64,000 nt of DNA from Mantamonas sphyraenae. Its lineage: Eukaryota; CRuMs; Mantamonadidae. The stretch is taken from the NCBI GenBank assembly GCA_026936335.1, contig JAPMXV010000069.1, forward strand, positions 1 to 64,000, in the 5' to 3' direction. How positions within the stretch are numbered: the stretch's first letter is position 1; the number at the start of each line of letters is the position of its first letter. The notes beneath the pieces were generated by a model. It saw nothing but the letters and a program-made list of their open reading frames with translations, ran no database searches and was not told the DNA's origin. The translations under genes and the position numbers were made by a program. Shown piece after piece: positions 41,038 to 50,936 of the stretch.

Positions 41038-41097
41038 GCTTGTTGAGTGTTTGTTTTCCGTGCCCCCGCCATCGCGGCCAAACCCGGCCCAACGACC
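41038..41097. promoter_or_regulatory. 60-base bidirectional promoter
   Basis: Only 60 bases separate the divergent ATGs of the membrane protein (41037, minus) and the RasGAP gene (41098, plus). Both 5' UTRs and core promoters must fit here or extend into coding sequence or introns. No TATA element is visible. Confidence 0.5.
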
Positions 41098-42692
41098 ATG
41101 GTGAGTCCCTCCCTCACCCTGCCTCTCTCGTGCGTTGCTGACCCCGCATTTCCTCCCAGGATCCACTGGGCACACTGACCATCGGCGTGATCGAGGGACG
41201 CAAGCTGGCCCCGAAGGACCTGAACGGCAAAGCAGATCCCTTTGTCGTGCTCTCCCTGCCCACGGGCGAAGAGCGCAAAAGCAGCACATGCATGAAGACA
41301 CTGAAACCCAAGTGGCAGGAAGAGTTCTCCTTGTGAGTTGTTCATCCACCTCGCACACACGCACCAAAAAAGGAAACACAGGGCAAAGGGCGCCGCCTCG
41401 CATTCTCCGCTAACTCGTTTTGCGGCCCCGTACAACGCCCACGTGCAATTTCACACAGTGACATCTTTACCCTGGAGGGCAACTTGGAAGTGACATGCTG
41501 GGATTGGGACAAGATGAAGTCGAACGACTTTATGGGCCGGTTTGCTGTGCCCCTGGAGGATCTCACCAACGAGGAGGTGCGGGACACGTGGTTCAAGTTG
41601 GAACCCAGCGATGAGTTTCCCAAGGAGAAAGTGAGTGGTGAGCTGCGTCTGGTCATGCAATTTGCCAACACAGACCAGTACGAGGATGAGCTGATGGACA
41701 AGTTTGAGGATCTGGTGCAGTTGTTGACCGAAGACGATGCCAAGGTGGCCAAGGGCATCCTGGGTGGCACCAAACCCAACGATCCCATGGCCCGCTCCCT
41801 GACCCGGCTCTTCCTCAGCCACAACGCATTCCTTTCCTTGCTGGAACCCTTCTTGGAGCATGAGATCGACGCCTGCAAGAGTGAGAGCACCCTCTTCCGC
41901 ACCGATTCATGGGTCACCAAGCTCATGAAGAGCTTCTGTCAAACCATGGGTCGTCCCTACCTCCACCGCACCCTCCATGGCCTTGTGTCCCAGGTGTGTG
42001 CCGATCCATCCAACCTTGAAGTCGACCCCATGCGCCTGGAGGACGACCAACCATCGTCCGACGTGGTGGCACGCAACATGGACAACCTTCAGACACTGTG
42101 TGGTCAGTTCTTTGACGTCATTGTGGCCAGCACAGACATGCTTCCACCCCACTTCTTCACCATCTTTGCCACCATCCGCACACACGTCTCCAACAAGTAC
42201 CCGGATCTGGCCCACGTTGCCGTCGGTGGCTTCTTCTTCCTTCGCTTTGTCTGTCCGGCCATCTTTACACCCCAGCCCTACGGAGTGTGTGAGGACAAGC
42301 CCAGCCCCGAAGCCCAGCGTGCCCTCTCCCTGGTGGCAAAGACCCTGCAGAACCTGTCCAACGGCGTCCAATTCGGCACCAAAGAGGCATTCATGTCCGA
42401 CATGAATCCATTCCTGGAGGCAAACCAACAGCGCATGAAGGACTTTTTCGACACCCTCAGCGACGACTCGGGTGTGGTGGTGCAGGAAGAGACGGACAAC
42501 GACACCACCAGCACCACCACCACCTACCACCGTGCTTCGGACTTGGCCCAGATCAATGCCTATCTGGAAACACACATGACTGCTGTCATGGACTGGGTCA
42601 TGGGCGACAAGCCACCACAGCGACTCACCCTGCTGGACACCACTTCGTCCTCATCCTCCTCGTCATCCTCATCCTCATCCACAACCTCATGA
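41098..42692 (+). CDS. C2 domain RasGAP
   Basis: Exons 41098-41100, 41160-41332 and 41459-42692 give 469 residues. The first coding exon is the ATG alone, followed by GTGAGT. Residues 2-105 are a C2 domain (LTIGVIEGRKLAPKDLNGKA through CWDWDKMKSNDFMG) with the Ca-binding Asp residues present. The RasGAP domain has the arginine-finger region LFRTDSWVTKLMKSFCQ and the hallmark FFFLRFVCPAIFTPQ. It should speed GTP hydrolysis by Ras and be recruited to membranes by C2, like RASAL/GAP1 proteins but lacking PH or BTK motifs. The C terminus is a Ser run encoded by (TCC/TCA)n. Confidence 0.92.
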
Positions 42693-42793
42693 ACACCCTC
42701 ATCTCACAAACCCACCTTGCCATCGATCATCCATAACAACCGCATTGCCCATTGTACCCCTTGCCCTTGCTCACCCAACCCATCTCCACGCCC

Positions 42794-45475
42794 ATGGACT
42801 GGCAACACTCGAACGACCGCCACCCACGGGGGGACGGACGACACCACCACCACCACCACCACCACCAGCGTGACAGAGAGTGGGACAGATCCTCCTCATC
42901 CTCATCCTCATCCTCTTCCTCTTCCTCCTCCTCGTCACGAAGGGACAGGGATCGCGATCGTCGTGACTGGGACCGTGAACGCGACCGCGACCGTGATTGG
43001 GACCGCGACCGTGACCGTGACCGTGAGCGCGACTGGGACCGCGACCGAGACTGGGACAAACGCAACAGGCAGACACAACGCTCTGGTAACGATTCGCGTG
43101 GGCCCGGGCGCCGCAGGACCAGTGGATCAAACACGGGGGGCGGCGGAAGCGCAGGCGGCGGAGGCAGTCGCTGGGACGTGGGCGAGGCCCAGGGCGGCCG
43201 CCGTCACACCTCTGCCAACGGCTCATACGGCACCAACGGCGCATGGAACAACCACAAAACGGGACAATACCACGAATACAACGACACACGCGGGGAATCA
43301 TACGGACGGCAGGGTCAACGCGAGCAGGCGGCGATGTTGCAGCCGCGTCACGATGGCGCCAAGTCGCCTTTGAGGCAATCTCACTCGCTGGGTTCCAGCT
43401 ACAGCACGCCCAACCATCACCATGGCAACAACACACACACCTCCTCCTCCTCCTCCTCCTTCACACCCTCCTACCCGTCTCATGAACGAGCCTACGAATC
43501 CCCTCGCCAGCCGTACGGGGCGTCGACAGGTGCCGAGCAGCAGCAGCAGCAGCTCCAACACACGCTTTCCTCCCCGGCCGCATTCTCCTCACCGCGTCCC
43601 ACACTCGCCACACAGGCCGACAGCGACGCAGGACCCGTCTATGAGTTTCCTGAACTGCCGTCGCAGACAACCCTGCTGACGTCGATTGTCAACCTGGACC
43701 ACCAAATCAACGAGATGGAACGAAAGATTGAGCTGCAGCGCTACAAGGAAAGGCAAAAGGAGGCGGCACGTTTGGAGGCCGAACAACTGGCAGCCATGCA
43801 GGAAGAGCAGCAGGAACAACGACAGACGGATCAAACACAGGCACAGGCACAGGATGGGATGGTGGAGGAGAAGGGCATGTTGGTGGAAGGTGCTCCTGTG
43901 GCCGAAGAAGAATTGGACGAGGAGGCCAAATTGGCCCTGCTCACCCAACGCATCTACCAGGACAATGCGCAAAAGGCCAGAGTGTACCAACAGGACTTTG
44001 CACATCTGAGCACACCCATGGATGGACCTGGACAACAACAACAACAACAACACACACTCAATGGGGACCCCAGCCTGCCTCTGTACAGCCGCCCGCAGGA
44101 CATCCCCCAGTGGTACCGCAACGTCAACACCCATGCCCGTGTGGCCCCTGCAGTCAGGGCCATTCTCGTCCAAGAGTATGCTGCCACGTGTGCCAAGGAA
44201 CGTGCTTTGGCCGTCGAGTACCGTCGCCTGCGACGCATCTACAACAAGGCCATGGCCCAGAAGGAAGCCCAGCGCAAGCCTTTGACCAGCGAACCCAGCA
44301 GCCCAGATCCCACACATTCCTCGTCCATGCCCAATCCATCCCCAAGCACAGGTTCCTCCTCACTCATGGGTGATATGAAACGGGGTGGCGCCTCTGCAGC
44401 CGCAGATTCCGCCGCCGCCGCTGCCGCCTCCTCCTCATCCTCCTCATCCTCCTCATCCTCTGACATTGTCGATGCAGGGCTCATTATCAACAGTCCATCG
44501 TTTTCGCCAGGATTGGGTCGACGCAGTGCACGCGGGTCGACGCCTGGGGCAAGCACACCGGGAATGGATGGCATGGTACGCAGCGAGGCAGAGATGGAGG
44601 CCATCCTGAAGGCGTTGGACGAAGAGGCAGCCTTGGATCCCAAGCAAAGGTATCTGAAGAACATCTGCAGGGTGGAACCCATGATTCTGGATGAACGCAA
44701 GAAGAGGGTGCGGTTCTACTCGCAGAATGGCATTGTGCTGGACAGTGTGCAGGAGGAACGCGATCGACGCAACCACAACCCGTGGCCTGAGCATGAGAAG
44801 AAGATCTTTGTGGAGAAGTTCCTGCAGTATCCCAAGGACTTTCACCGGATTGCCAAGTTCATTCCCACAAAGTCCACCGGCGACGTTGTCGTCTACTACT
44901 ACAACAACAAGAAACACCTGGACCTCAAGAGTCTACTGCATGCACAGACAGTCAAGAAGCGCAACGGCAAGAAGCGCAAGATTGAGTACCGCCGCTCCGA
45001 CGACCCCAAGAGTTGGAACGTCAGCGAGCGCGCCCTGTTTGTCGAGGCCATCCTGCGGTTTGGCACAGACTTTTCCCAAGTGAGCCAGTTTGTGCACACA
45101 AAGAGTGTCATGCAGTGTCGCAAGTACTTCCAACGCATGCGACGCCGTCTGGCCCTGGACACCATCCTGCACAACAGGGCCCAGCTCCAGCGCGGAGGCA
45201 CCCGTGTGCCCCCACGCATCATCGTCGACAAGGACCGTGTGGCTGTGGTGGGCACCAAGAAGGGGCTCAGCAAGCATGAGCCTGCGCCAGCCACTGCCAT
45301 CACCAGCGCCAACAACAAGCGCAAGCGTCCTCGTGAGGAGGACAACCCTGTCGACGCACGCCCTGCACAGCTTGGAACAGATGGTTCCTCCTCCTCCTCA
45401 TCATCCATTGCTGCCAGTGACGATGCCATGGCTCTCCACGATGTCAAGCGCACAAAGGTGGAACCAGCACAGTGA
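42794..45475 (+). CDS. SANT-domain protein of NCoR/SMRT type
   Basis: Single exon of 893 residues from ATG 42794. Residues 1-100 contain His and Ser runs and an alternating Arg-Asp stretch (RDRDRDWDRDRDRDRE). Gln- and Ser-rich segments and a coiled coil (LTSIVNLDHQINEMERKIEL) follow. The C-terminal third has a first SANT domain (NPWPEHEKKIFVEKFLQYPKDF, IAKFIPTKSTGDVVVYYY) and a second (WNVSERALFVEAILRFGTDF, HTKSVMQCRKYFQRMR). This pair with spacing is like NCoR/SMRT and yeast Snt1, scaffolds of Set3/HDAC3-type histone deacetylase complexes. Low-complexity tracts outside the SANT domains are long. Confidence 0.85.
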   Translation: MDWQHSNDRHPRGDGRHHHHHHHHQRDREWDRSSSSSSSSSSSSSSSSRRDRDRDRRDWDRERDRDRDWDRDRDRDRERDWDRDRDWDKRNRQTQRSGNDSRGPGRRRTSGSNTGGGGSAGGGGSRWDVGEAQGGRRHTSANGSYGTNGAWNNHKTGQYHEYNDTRGESYGRQGQREQAAMLQPRHDGAKSPLRQSHSLGSSYSTPNHHHGNNTHTSSSSSSFTPSYPSHERAYESPRQPYGASTGAEQQQQQLQHTLSSPAAFSSPRPTLATQADSDAGPVYEFPELPSQTTLLTSIVNLDHQINEMERKIELQRYKERQKEAARLEAEQLAAMQEEQQEQRQTDQTQAQAQDGMVEEKGMLVEGAPVAEEELDEEAKLALLTQRIYQDNAQKARVYQQDFAHLSTPMDGPGQQQQQQHTLNGDPSLPLYSRPQDIPQWYRNVNTHARVAPAVRAILVQEYAATCAKERALAVEYRRLRRIYNKAMAQKEAQRKPLTSEPSSPDPTHSSSMPNPSPSTGSSSLMGDMKRGGASAAADSAAAAAASSSSSSSSSSSDIVDAGLIINSPSFSPGLGRRSARGSTPGASTPGMDGMVRSEAEMEAILKALDEEAALDPKQRYLKNICRVEPMILDERKKRVRFYSQNGIVLDSVQEERDRRNHNPWPEHEKKIFVEKFLQYPKDFHRIAKFIPTKSTGDVVVYYYNNKKHLDLKSLLHAQTVKKRNGKKRKIEYRRSDDPKSWNVSERALFVEAILRFGTDFSQVSQFVHTKSVMQCRKYFQRMRRRLALDTILHNRAQLQRGGTRVPPRIIVDKDRVAVVGTKKGLSKHEPAPATAITSANNKRKRPREEDNPVDARPAQLGTDGSSSSSSSIAASDDAMALHDVKRTKVEPAQ

Positions 45476-45538
45476 TTGATCGGATGGCAATCAAGTTCCA
45501 TGTTTTTGGCGATTCATTGTCATTGTCATCCTTCCGCA

Positions 45539-46639
45539 TCAAATGCTCACCACCTTGGTCACCACCTTTGCCTTCTTTGTTGTCGATGTGGTCGCTGTCG
45601 TGGTTGTGTTCTTCCTTTGTTTCGTGGCGGTGTGCGTGACCGACTCTGTGTCCTGGTACGTCTCGCCCAATCCGGCGTACCACGAGTGGTCCTGCTTGTG
45701 CTTGCGCAGATCCTCCGTGGACAAGAAGCCACTGCGTCGCTCCACCTGCTGTACAAACCCATCCACGTCCGCCTGCTGCTGCTCCAGAAACACCTGCGTG
45801 CGCAACCGTGCCTGGGCTGCAAGGAACTTCTTGCTACGATGCTTCTTGTCCAGTTTCTCCGCCTTTAGTTCCGCCCGTTCCAGGTGAGCATTCCTTCCTG
45901 CCGCCTGTTCCCGTGTGCTTGCCTCCACGTGTTCGTAGTACGCGTCCGAGTCACCCCCGCCTCCACTTGTGTCTCCCTCCTGCACTCGTCCCACCAGTGT
46001 CCCTGTTTTCAATCCCACCTCCAGTTGTTCACGTGCTGCTTCCGACTGTTCCCTCTTTTTGCGCTTCAGCAACGGACAGTCCTTCGCCAGGTGCGTCACT
46101 TCTCCGCACCCGTGGCACGAGCCCCCGTACGGGTAGATGCTCTTCCCCGTGTTGTTTGGACATGCGTCGAACCGATGCCCGTATTCTTTACACAAATAGC
46201 ACCTGTTCTTTGTGTTGTGCTCTGTCGTGTGCCCAGCCACCCCGTGTGAGGTGTCAGTCCGAAACCACGCATTTCCTGCGTCCCCGCCTGCCCCCCCCCC
46301 CCCCCCCCCCCACACACACACACTTCACCCACCTTCCACCGATTGTCGAATATACTCCTTCTTTCGTGCTCGTTTCACAGACCCGTTGCGGTTGCCTTTC
46401 TTCTTTCCGTCCCCGCTGCTGCTGCTGCTGCTGCTCCTTCCCCCCTGCTCCACGCGTTGTCTCTTTGCCTCCCCAGACCCAATGGCACGCGTACCCATCA
46501 TCATCTGCAACGCAACGCTGCCCTCCCCTCCTCCCCTTCCTCCCTCCTCACGTGTCCGCTTGCCCCGACTTCCATCCCTTCCCCCTCCTCGCCCTCGTCC
46601 TCGCCCTCGACCTCGACCTCGACCTCTGCGACCCGACAT
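45539..46639 (-). CDS. CCHC zinc-knuckle protein, ZCCHC9-like
   Basis: Exons 46639-46333 and 46287-45539 give about 351 residues; an acceptor 12 bases further in is equally in frame. The N terminus is an Arg-Gly repeat (GRRGRGRGRGRGRGRGGG), then basic and Ser-rich. Two CCHC knuckles follow: CYLCKEYGHRFDAC and CHGCGEVTHLAKDC with a GKSIYPYGG linker, resembling the last two knuckles of ZCCHC9/Air-type proteins, which act in nucleolar rRNA processing. The rest is a Lys/Glu/Ala coiled coil ending in a Thr-rich tail. The intron is only 45 bases and includes a run of 21 G on the sense strand. Confidence 0.75.
46288..46332 (-). other. 45-base intron containing G21
   Basis: Read on the minus strand the intron is GTGGGTGAA, a short GT repeat, 21 consecutive G and then CAG. 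It lacks any pyrimidine tract before the acceptor. If the alternative acceptor at 46276-46277 is used it is 57 bases. On the + strand the run is C at 46291-46311. Confidence 0.75.
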
Positions 46640-46686
46640 CCTGTCCAACACAAACTCGATTTGCTGGCTCTACACACGCACATACA

Positions 46687-46995
46687 ATGTCATTTGCAAC
46701 CTCCACTCCTTCACGCCCAACATCCTCCTCCTCCTCCTCCTCCTCCTCATCATCATCATCACCCAAGGAAGATCCCTTTGCCAACGATCCCGAGATCCAA
46801 AGCTTGACCCGAGTCCGCACCACCCTTCACGGCCTCCATGTCCTCCTCCAATCCGTCACCACAGATGCCCACACCCTCGCAGACAATTACAACACGGTCG
46901 CCGCCGTTAATGCTCGATGGGCCATCTTCCTCGGCACCTCACCCATCTCTGCTTCCTCCTCTTCCTCCTCCTCCTCCTCCTCTTCCGCCCTGTGA
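46687..46995 (+). CDS. Small protein resembling DASH complex subunit Dad2
   Basis: Single exon of 102 residues from ATG 46687. Both ends are Ser runs encoded by TCC/TCA microsatellites. The core of about 55 residues (FANDPEIQSLTRVRTTLHGL, then SVTTDAHTLADNYNTVAAVN followed by ARWAIFL) has the length, heptad pattern and V-x-x-V-x-x-x-W ending seen in Dad2, a subunit of the DASH/Dam1 ring that couples kinetochores to microtubules. DASH is well known from fungi and patchy elsewhere. The match is by eye over a short helix, so it could be another small coiled coil. It is 91 bases from the stop of the convergent TACC-type gene, and its ATG is 47 bases from the divergent zinc-knuckle gene start. Confidence 0.5.
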   Translation: MSFATSTPSRPTSSSSSSSSSSSSSPKEDPFANDPEIQSLTRVRTTLHGLHVLLQSVTTDAHTLADNYNTVAAVNARWAIFLGTSPISASSSSSSSSSSSAL

Positions 46996-47086
46996 ACACC
47001 TCACCCCCCCCCCTCCACTTCCCCCCAGGCTCTCTCCTCTCCTCTCCTCTCCTGCAATCACTGTACATTTGTGCCCTCCTTCTCTC

Positions 47087-48208
47087 CTACCCCTCCAGCT
47101 GACGAAGAAGTCGATCACACATCGACACCAACTCCCCGTTCTCGCTCTCTTTGCTCTGCAACTGATTCTCCAGCAGCGCAATACGCTGTTCCTTTGCCTC
47201 CAGTGCCTGTACATGATCCTCCTCCCTCTATCCACGCCCCGTGTCAGCCATTCTCCGCCGTCTCCTCCTCGACATCTCCCATCTCCCGCCAAAAAACACA
47301 CCCTCCCACAAAATGGCCCCCAACTCTCAAACCCACTGTCTTCATCGCCGCCATCTCTTGCTTCAGTCGTTGCCACTCGCTTTCCAATTCCTCTGTGCGT
47401 GCCTGTAGATGCCCATGGCTCACAATCTCCGCTTGCAGCTGCGCCGTCGTCTTTGCCAGCTCGCTCTCCTTCACTGCGATTCTGTCCGCCATCTCCTTCT
47501 GCTCCCTCCTTGCGTCTGCTTCCAATGCCTCCAATTCCTTTGCCCGCCTCTCCTCCGTGCCCCTTGCATGCTCCTCCGCCACCAGCCGCTGTGTAAGCGA
47601 CTGCAAACGACTCTTCAGCTCCTCGATTTCCTTGTCTCTTGCCCCTGTCCCCATTCCCCATTCCTGCCAAGTCAGCCTTCCCATGCGTCCCACCACCACA
47701 GCCCATTCCCCACCCTAAAAACCCATCCCTCCCACCCTGCCAAAAACTTACCCACAGCCAGAGCAAACGTGTCTTCAAACTCCCCCAGCACTGCACGCAA
47801 CTCCTCGTTCTCCACTCCCATCTCCTGCACCTGTCTCTCCATCCTTCCAAAGTCCAACTCCACCACACGGCTCTCCTCCAATGCCTGTTCCAGGCCTTCG
47901 TTGAATGCCAGCTTCAAATCTTCTCCCGTAAACAACTCCTCGTCCTCTTGCTCCATGCTCACACTCCGTGTTTCCCTTTCCACCACACGTACCCTCCCTA
48001 CCTGGTTGTCTCCATCCACACCCACCTGTACGACCCTCCCCTCACTTCCCCCGCTGCTCCGTGGCGACCATGAAGCTGCACTTCCTGCCTGCAACCCCAC
48101 CGGCCCTGGCCCTGCCTCTCCCAACGACACCCTGGAATACACTCCCATGGTCGGTGATGAACCCGTGTCTCCACTCCCGCCTCCATTTCCAATCCCATTC
48201 GTCTGCAT
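47087..48208 (-). CDS. TACC-domain coiled-coil protein
   Basis: Exons 48208-47752, 47644-47337 and 47227-47087 give 301 residues. The first 90 residues are Gly/Ser-rich. A continuous coiled coil starts near residue 95 (DLKLAFNEGLEQALEESRVV) and runs to the end. The C terminus, ESENGELVSMCDRLLRQLEG, matches the TACC signature (E-L-T-x-x-C-D-x-L-I). TACC proteins bind XMAP215/chTOG and act at spindle poles and microtubule plus ends. The size fits short TACC proteins such as fission yeast Alp7. The two introns are 107 and 109 bases. Confidence 0.78.
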
Positions 48209-48235
48209 GATCGCCTCTATTCCAATTACCTTTCC

Positions 48236-50904
48236 TCACCCGGCGCTCCTCTTTTTCTTTCCCTCCACCACCACCGGTGGTGCCACCTCCTCCCGTGTGC
48301 CCTCCTCCACCAACACATTGCCCTCCCACAACCCCTCCAACTCCGTCCGGCAGTCCGACCTCTGGTCTGCGTTCCCGTGCACCAGCCGCCCATACCCTTG
48401 TCGCAATCCGTCTTCCCACTCTCCAGTGTACCGGTCTCCGTTCGCATACTCCATCGACCCTTCCCCTTGGCGCACCCCTCCCACCAACTGTCCCCGGTAC
48501 ACGTCTCCGTTGGCATACCACACTTCGGCCGCACCATCCTGCACACGCCCGTCCACAAACTGCCCTACCACCTTTTTGCGCCACGTAAACAGTCCCTCGT
48601 CATCCTCCACATCCACTCCGTCTTCCATACCCATTCCACTCTCGTCTGTGTATCGCACGTGCTCGTACATCGCACCGGCTCCGTTCGGTTTCCCGCCCAC
48701 ACATTCCCCACAGTATCGCAGTCCTGCTGTCCCGTAGTGCACCACAGCCACTCCGTCTTCTTTTTCATCATCTGCCCATTGTCCAATGTACGACCGCTTG
48801 CTCTTGTGTGCGAAAAAGTGGCCCCGCCCATGTCGCTGTCCCTCCTTCCACTCCCCGTCGTAGAACGACCCGTTATCAAACCGACACATGCCCACTCCGT
48901 GCATCTGCCACTTGCTATTGATCTTTCCTGTGTACTCCTCCCCTTCCTCCTTGTTCTCCAGCCTCACCACCTCGCTCTCATCCACCTTGCCCTCCACAAA
49001 CATCCCATCCACAATCTCCAGGCCATGCACCGCATCCAACAACCTTCCTCGCCCCCACATCTTGTCCTGCCTCCATTCCCCCTCGTATTGGTTCCCATTA
49101 GCCTCTGTCAGCCTGCCCCATCCCATTCGAACTCCTCCCTCCCAATCTCCCTCGTACAACGACCCATCCGCATACTTCATGCGGCCCTCACCCTCTGCTT
49201 GTCCATCCACCATTCGTCCTCTGTACACTCGCCCATCTGTGTACGCCACCTCCACCTCCTCCTCTTCTTCCACCTCGCCCCACGTCCACGTGCACGTCCA
49301 CACCTGGCCATTCGCACGTGTCAACACCCCATGGCCATGTCGAGCCACTGTGTTGTCCATTTGCAGACCCGCATCCACAGTCACCAACTCTCCCTCGTAC
49401 CGTTCCCCGCTCTCTGCGTGCTCCATCCATCCCTCACCATCCACACGCTGTCCATGCTCCCACATGCATCCCATACGATCTCCGTTCTCCCATGTCCACA
49501 CGCCCTCTCCGTGTGCCACTCCTCCGCCAAAGCTACCTTCGTACACGTTCCCTTCCTGCTCGGGAACCCACTCGTCCCACACCACCTCCCGCCCTTCCTC
49601 CCACCCCTCTGCAATCCCATGCTGCTGCTCTCCTGCCTTGCGCACTGCCTCCTCGCGCTCTTCTTCATCTTCAATGTCCAGCGCAAGCAACAAGCTCGCC
49701 ACACTTGGCAACTCCTGCAACTCGTGCCACTCTGTCCCTCCGTGAGCTTGTCTCTTGCGTTGACCACGTCCATACGCCATCCGACCCATGCCCCATGCCA
49801 CCATCCCCTGCACTTCACCCTCGTACACGTCGCCGTTCAACCACCCCAACGTGCCCTTCCCACACGCCTCGTTGCCCTTCCATTCCCCATCGTACACCAC
49901 ACAGTCCGTGCCACGGTACCAACCTCGCCCCTCCCGCATTCCTCCCACAAACTCCCCCACATACACAGCCTGTGGGGCTCCGTCTGTGCTTTCTGGACCG
50001 TACACAAGCACTCCCTTGCCCTCGCGCATGCTGTTCACAAACTGGCCCTGGTACACATCCCGTGTCCCACCAAACGTGTACTTCCCACATCCCTGCGCGT
50101 GTCATGCGTGTTCCCTGGTGTGAGCTGGGCCAGCCTTTCATCACGCTCCTTCCCTTCCCTTCCCCACCCACCCCCACAACGCACCTCCATGTGGTCCCTG
50201 ACCCACATCCCGTCGTACTGGTCTCCATTGGGAAACACGCAGTGTCCAACCCCGTGGCGCTGCACTGTCGGTCGTCCACGGCGTGTCACCACCTCGATTT
50301 GTCCGCTGAAAATGTGGCCGTTGCTCAGCCGACACCGATTCGGCCACCATCCCACACGCTCATCCTCTTTCCACAGCCCATGCACCTCTGTGCCACTCTC
50401 GAGCACCCATTCCCCTTCTCCGTGTCGCTTGTTGTCCACCCACAGGCCATCAAACCGGCTTCCATCTTTGGCAACCACCAACACACCCCGCCCGTGCCGC
50501 ACCACCGCCTCCACTTCCCCGCCCATCCCATCTCCCTGCGTGCCACCTTTGTCACCTTTGTCGAGCCCACTTGTCATGCCGCTTCCTTTGCGTGCGCTCT
50601 TGACCCCGCCCGTCTTTTTGCCCTTCTTCTTCTTCTGCAACGCCGCCTGCTGTTCTGCACTCGCTTCGTGTCTGAACTGTCCCGTGTATACGTCTCCGTT
50701 GCTGTATTCCACCACGCCTTGCAACAGTGCCATCTGCACCAGTCCATCTTTGTCCAGCGCAACCACCTGCGCCTCTGTCCCTTCCTCCTCCTCCCACACA
50801 GTCACCTGAGTCACAGTCAGCACGGATGTCCCTTCACCTCCTTCCGTGTCCTCGCTTTCAGCACGTTGCATCCCTTTGCTTTCGCTCTCCATTGTCGATG
50901 TCAT
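48236..50904 (-). CDS. MORN-repeat protein (about 858 aa)
   Basis: Exons 50904-50185 and 50092-48236. Roughly twenty MORN repeats (for example YEGDWEGGVRMGWGRL and YNGEW/YDGEW-like units with G-x-G at the turn) are spread over nearly the whole length. They are interrupted by a Lys-rich linker (LQKKKKGKKTG) near residue 80 and an acidic helix near residue 395 (EDEEEREEAV). No kinase, SET or membrane segment is seen. MORN arrays form elongated beta scaffolds; in flagellates they occur in basal-body and flagellar proteins, but no specific role can be assigned. ATG 50892 is an alternative start. It is divergent from the helical-repeat gene, with about 30 bases between ATGs. Confidence 0.88.
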
Positions 50905-50936
50905 CCTTTTGCCCCAACCCACGCAACGCAATCCAC

